Source: Antedon mediterranea
Taxonomy: Eukaryota > Echinodermata > Crinoidea > Comatulida > Antedonidae
Length of the DNA: 64,000 nt
Assembly (NCBI RefSeq): GCF_964355755.1
Contig: NC_092671.1
Span: forward strand, 15,046,501-15,110,500
Reading direction: 5' to 3'
In this document: piece by piece, positions 60,101 through 64,000 of the stretch
Layout of the letters: every line of letters begins with the position of its first letter
Numbering within the stretch: the first letter of the stretch is position 1
Notes under the pieces: generated by a model
Told to the model about the DNA's origin: nothing
What the model saw: only the letters and a program-made list of their open reading frames with translations
Databases searched by the model: none
Translations under genes and position numbers: made by a program

Positions 60101-63100
60101 CGGCATAATATGGCCTACTGTAGCTAGGCTAGATCAAGAGAAACCAACAAATTAAAAGAAATAGCTCTATATTATTAATTATTAAAGCCTGAATATATTG
60201 TATTTGATTTCTTCTTGGACTGCCTACTTTAATTATTTAGTTGTTTTTTTAATTTTTTTTTGCATCAAAAACATATTTGTATTTAATTCCACAGTATACT
60301 ATCCATTGTGCTATTGTGAAAATGGAGGTACATGTATTTCAGACTTCACAGCACCTTTTGGACAAAGATGCGAATGTACAAGTTGTTACACCGGTTTAAC
60401 ATGTGATATATATAGTAAGTCAACTATTTCTGGATTAACAGATAATGAATATGCCTGGCTTACCAAAATACAATACAAAATGTTTGTACAGTGGATGCCA
60501 AAGGGTTACTTGAAAAGATTTGTTGGGGGGTTAGGGATGGGGGTGTTGGATGCTGTGAAAAACTGACTGAGCTGGATTATACCAACACAGCTAACAGTAC
60601 ATCAATGTTTTTTTTTCCATTTTGTACAAATTTAGGCATTTGTTTTGTTTTTAAGATTCCCATTGGTGTTGTATACTCGGATTAATGCAAACCATGTGAA
60701 CAGGATCATTCAATAATGTACTATAGCTAATGCTCTGTCTACAATATCAAACTTTATGTAGCAAAAAAGTAATCAAAAAGATGTGCCCAAACAAGATAGT
60801 GATATTACATTATCGTGTCCATATATGGTCACATCATTTTTGTCACATAAAGTTTGATAGTGTACAGTCAATAGTGCTTAATGCATAATTAATCGTTTTG
60901 TTAATCGCTTTTTGAACAGACCCATGTGCACTAGTGGACTGTGAGGAAGGATTTGCTTGTGTTGAGCTAGAGGATTGCAGCACATTGTGTAGACCTATCA
61001 TCAATAATTGCCCAAATTGTCGTTCCGGACTATACTGTGAAATATGTAATAATTACTTTCATTTTATAGTAATAGTATTAATAACAGTATTTTTATTTTA
61101 AATTGAATCATCATCACACTTTTGATAAAGCATCAATACTATCCCATGAGGGTAGGTGGAAGGTTCTACTTCCCAGCTGATGCATATTACTTCTGCCCCT
61201 TGCACAGGGAATTTATTCATATATTATAACACAGTAAACACTATTATATAATTTTGTCATACTGTAGATCACCATCCATGCAGTAGTGTTTCATGTTTGC
61301 ATGGTGGAACGTGTAGTGTTGCGCCTAATGATCCATGTGACTTTGTATGTGGTTGTACACTAGGAAACAGTGGAATATACTGTGAAGAGCAAAGTAAGTA
61401 GAATTTATTTTGGCATACACACATTGACAGGCCACTAATTTAAAAACAATTAAATACATAGTATACCTTTTTTTTGCAATTTTTAATGTAGATCTTAAGG
61501 CTTAATGTACTGTCAGTGATATCATTTTTGCCTATGGGAATAATCTTGGCAGGTTCAAGATTTGAACCAAACCCATGGAATCCATAAAAAAAATATGTTA
61601 TACCATGAAACTATAGTGCTAGTAGTATCTGTATAACTGGTTCAACATTAATTAATTTTCTTTCTTTTATTTCAGCTGGTAATCCATGCGTAGGTGTGAC
61701 TTGTCAAAATGGAGGAACATGTGTATCAGATAGTTCAGTTAGTTCTGGATACAGATGTAATTGCTTAAGTTGTTACTCAGGAGACACCTGTCAAGCATGT
61801 AAGTACAATGTTTGTGTATACTACCCCATACTTATTTCTTCTCACCTCTTTCCCTCCCTCCCATCTATTTTCATTTCACTATGTCCTTTACTTTATATTC
61901 CATAGATCACCATCCATGCAGTAGTGTTTCATGTTGGTATGGTGGCACATGTAATATTGCTCCAAACAATCCATGTGATTTTGTATGTAGTTGTAGACAA
62001 GGATACAGTGGTAGATACTGCGGAGAGCAAAGTAAGTAAAAACTTTTTGCATAATGTAATGGATTATTTATGACCATTAGAAAGGTTTTTGAGTACTTAT
62101 CCTGCAGCAATTTACTGGTATAAGCAAATAAGTTAACCACTAAGCCACAGTGGCGCTACTATTATCAAAAAGTTGAGTGGCTCAGCATTTATTTTTTCTT
62201 ATTTATTTAAGCTGGTAATCCATGCGTAGGTGTGACTTGTCAAAATGGAGGAACATGTGTATCAGATAGTTCTGTTAGTTCTGGATACAGATGTAATTGC
62301 TTAAGTTGTTACTCAGGAGACACCTGTCAAGCATGTAAGTACAATATTTTTTTTGTTTTGTTTTTTTTTTCTCTTTTGTGGTTAACCACCACCTTTATTC
62401 ATTCAATATTTCATACATATTTCGTTCACATTTCATTTTCGTACATTAAATTTCCGTTTTCTACTGTTTTCGTTATTTTCTGATTTTTAAGTAAGTACAA
62501 TGTTTGTGTATACTACCCCATACTTATTTCTCACCTCTTTCCTTCCCTAAACCATCTTTGTTCATTTCACTATGTCCTTTACTTTATACTCCATAGATCA
62601 CCATCCATGCAGTAGTGTTTCATGTTGGTATGGTGGCATATGTAATATTGCTCCAAACAATCCATGTGATTTTGTATGTAGTTGTAGACCAGGATACAGT
62701 GGTAGATACTGCGGAGAACAAAGTAAATATAAACAGTTTTGCATAATAAAAAAAGGGTTGTTTATAACCATTATAAAGGTTTTAGCAAATACAGGACTTA
62801 CCCTGCAGCAATGTACTGGGATTGGTAAGCAAATAAGTTAACCACTAAGCTAAGTAACTGTGGTACAACTATTATCAATAAGTTGAGAGGCTCAGCATTT
62901 ATTGTTTCTTATTATTTTTCAGCTGGTAACCCATGCTCAGGTGTGACTTGTCAAAATGGAGGAACATGTGTATTAGATAGTTCTGTTAGTTCTGGATACA
63001 GATGTAATTGCTTAAGTTGTTACTCTGATACCCTTTGTCAAGCATGTAAGTACAATGTTTATCTATAATATAAAATTACTGGTCTTTTTTTTCTTACCTC

Positions 63101-63965
63101 TCTTCATTTTAGCCCAATGTGTGTGTTTACTCCTAAGTTAGTGGTCACAAATGTGAGTCATGTAATGCATTAGAATACTAAAAAATGTGATATGTATATT
63201 CAGTTTATTATTGTTTCTGTTCCAGATGTAAGCCCATGCGCAGCATTACTTTGTGGTCCTAATACAATATGTGTGATTAGTGAAAATAACCGCTGTAGTT
63301 CACTGTGTGTGCCTAATGGTTGCCCACCATGTAGATCAGGCTACAATTGTGGATCAGGTAGGCTTGTCAAGTATATAAAACTTGTTCTTCTACTAATTAC
63401 TAAAAAAAATCATTTTAAATTATACACAGACTGAAAATAAAATTCATTTTGGTTTGTATATGACATTCTCGAATATTTTATAATGTATTTGCATAATATT
63501 TCCTGAATGTATTCCTTACTATACAAACCTTCATACAATAATAAGTATGAATTATTGTATAATGGCATTTTTTTGATTTATTTTTTAGTGATCGATCCAT
63601 GTGCTAATGTTGTGTGTTATCATGATGGTACCTGTACAACAGATACATCTAACAATGTGTGTAGCCATAAGTGCAACTGTAAACCTGGCTACACTGGAAG
63701 TAACTGCCAACAAGTTGGTGAGTATGCTGTTGACTTCTTTAGAAGTTGTTTTACAACATTACATTTACTAAAACTAAATAGTTTCATTACACAAATGTCT
63801 TATACAGTGCTGCTTTAATCATTTTGTTTGCTCATTTTAATTGTATAGTTAGTAACCCATGCTCAGGTGTCCTTTGTCAAAATGGAGGAGCATGTGTTTC
63901 AGATAGTTCTGGAGGATTCAGATGTAATTGCCCTAATTGTTACTCTGGTACTTTCTGCCAATCAT
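57196..63965 (+). CDS. Secreted EGF-like-repeat protein, 5' part
   Basis: Predicted extracellular cysteine-rich modular protein; the gene runs off the right edge. Exon 1, 57196-57265, encodes MMNQQILLGVLYGIIALEVV, a signal peptide ending in HCY. Then follow phase 1-1 exons, one EGF-like module each: 60295-60414, 60920-61045, 61268-61393, 61676-61798, 61906-62031, 62212-62334, 62597-62722, 62923-63045, 63226-63357, 63589-63717, 63849-63965. Type A modules read NPC..VTCQNGGTCVSDSS..YRCNCLSCYSG; type B read HHPCSSVSCWYGGTCN..PCDFVC. Types A and B have seven cysteines instead of six. Two modules (60920 and 63226) have eight and lack the GGTC motif. No transmembrane segment or C-terminus is visible. 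A missed exon in the long first intron is possible. The function (matrix, adhesion or lectin-like) cannot be told. Confidence 0.85.
57640..57860 (-). mobile_element. Diverged reverse copy of MITE family D
   Basis: In intron 1 of the EGF gene. It shares ordered words with the reverse complement of 37888-38239 (TTTACCTGA, TTTAAAGCAAAAAATTG, AACAGTTTATTTT, TTATTAAAACTGCAAAATG). Confidence 0.55.
57910..60290 (+). other. Long first intron of the EGF-repeat gene
   Basis: No further exon recognised with confidence. It holds a C homopolymer (about 58889-58902), a GC-rich palindrome (59314-59350) and a TAGGCCTA-rich block near 59720-59830. Confidence 0.4.
59314..59350. repeat. GC-rich hairpin
   Basis: CTAGAGGG and CCCTCTAG flank an inner GAGC...GCTC palindrome with GAGCGAAGCGAG at the loop. 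Possibly the core of a repeat family. Confidence 0.6.
60731..60885. mobile_element. MITE, family A copy 3
   Basis: Left GCTCTGTCTACAATATCAAA, right AAAGTTTGATAGTGTACAGT, with core GTGATATTACATTATCGTGT and CATATATGGTCACATCA. Same family as 8224-8335 and 9864-9992; it lies in an intron of the EGF gene. Confidence 0.7.
61676..63045 (+). repeat. Recently amplified EGF exon pair (A-B-A-B-A)
   Basis: Exon A 61676-61798 and exon B 61906-62031 are repeated at 62212-62334 and 62597-62722, with a third A at 62923-63045. Flanking intron sequence is also shared (AGTTGAG.GGCTCAGCATTT before A2 and A3; GTATACTACCCCATACTTAT between A and B). A1 and A2 appear to differ by only one base. Confidence 0.9.
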
Positions 63966-64000
63966 GTAAGTACAATAGTAATGATAGTCTTACATAGTAC

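Noticed and set aside
1-64000. CRISPR arrays, prokaryotic operons, rRNA genes
   Set aside because: Nothing resembling them was seen; introns and repeat content are metazoan.

Overview
This is a metazoan nuclear window: AT-rich, intron-rich with GT-AG splicing, and full of short terminal-inverted-repeat elements and SINE-like pieces. The gene content (a SAPS-domain PP6 subunit, a heparan-sulfate-type sulfotransferase, a WS/DGAT-like acyltransferase, an IFIT-like TPR cluster, a secreted EGF-repeat protein) and the abundance of TAGGCCTA-like and TACTGTA words suggest a marine invertebrate deuterostome, most likely an echinoderm such as a crinoid or sea cucumber. The species call is an inference; no search was possible.

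Layout. 1-11299 (+): the last 15 exons I can trace of a PPP6R (SAPS) gene, entering from the left edge. Its introns carry a minisatellite, a 2.05-kb Tc1/mariner-like element, a Penelope-like fragment with a hammerhead-like core, and MITEs. 11300-19300: 3' UTR and gene-poor DNA, with a CpG-richer block at about 14.7-15.1 kb that may be the promoter or 5' exon of the next gene. 19319-20458 (+): an uninterrupted coding exon for an HS3ST-like sulfotransferase. 20.5-32.5 kb: gene-poor and dominated by mobile DNA (a composite SINE-like repeat, a 3.1-kb PIF/Harbinger-like element with another element nested in it, a tRNA-derived SINE). 32506-41088 (+): a five-exon WS/DGAT-like acyltransferase, assembled here by matching splice phases. 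41.2-45.3 kb: MITEs and a minisatellite.

45934-54524 (+): three tandem IFIT-like TPR genes. Genes 2 and 3 share a promoter module (CCAAT-type box, E-box, perfect palindromic kappaB site, TATA box), a 157-bp 5'-UTR intron and an 11-codon upstream ORF spanning that intron. Gene 1 keeps a degenerate version of the promoter. Copies 1 and 2 are identical over about 950 bp, copy 3 is a chimera, and copy 3 has an in-frame TAG just before a phase-compatible extra exon. This looks like an inducible, rapidly evolving innate-immune cluster and is the most interesting part of the window.

57196 to beyond the right edge (+): a secreted EGF-like-repeat gene with a TATA box, signal-peptide exon and a train of phase 1-1 exons, each one EGF-like module. 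Most modules have an odd number of cysteines, and part of the exon train was recently duplicated.

The genes do not form an evident pathway together; this is ordinary metazoan gene order, except for the IFIT-like tandem array.
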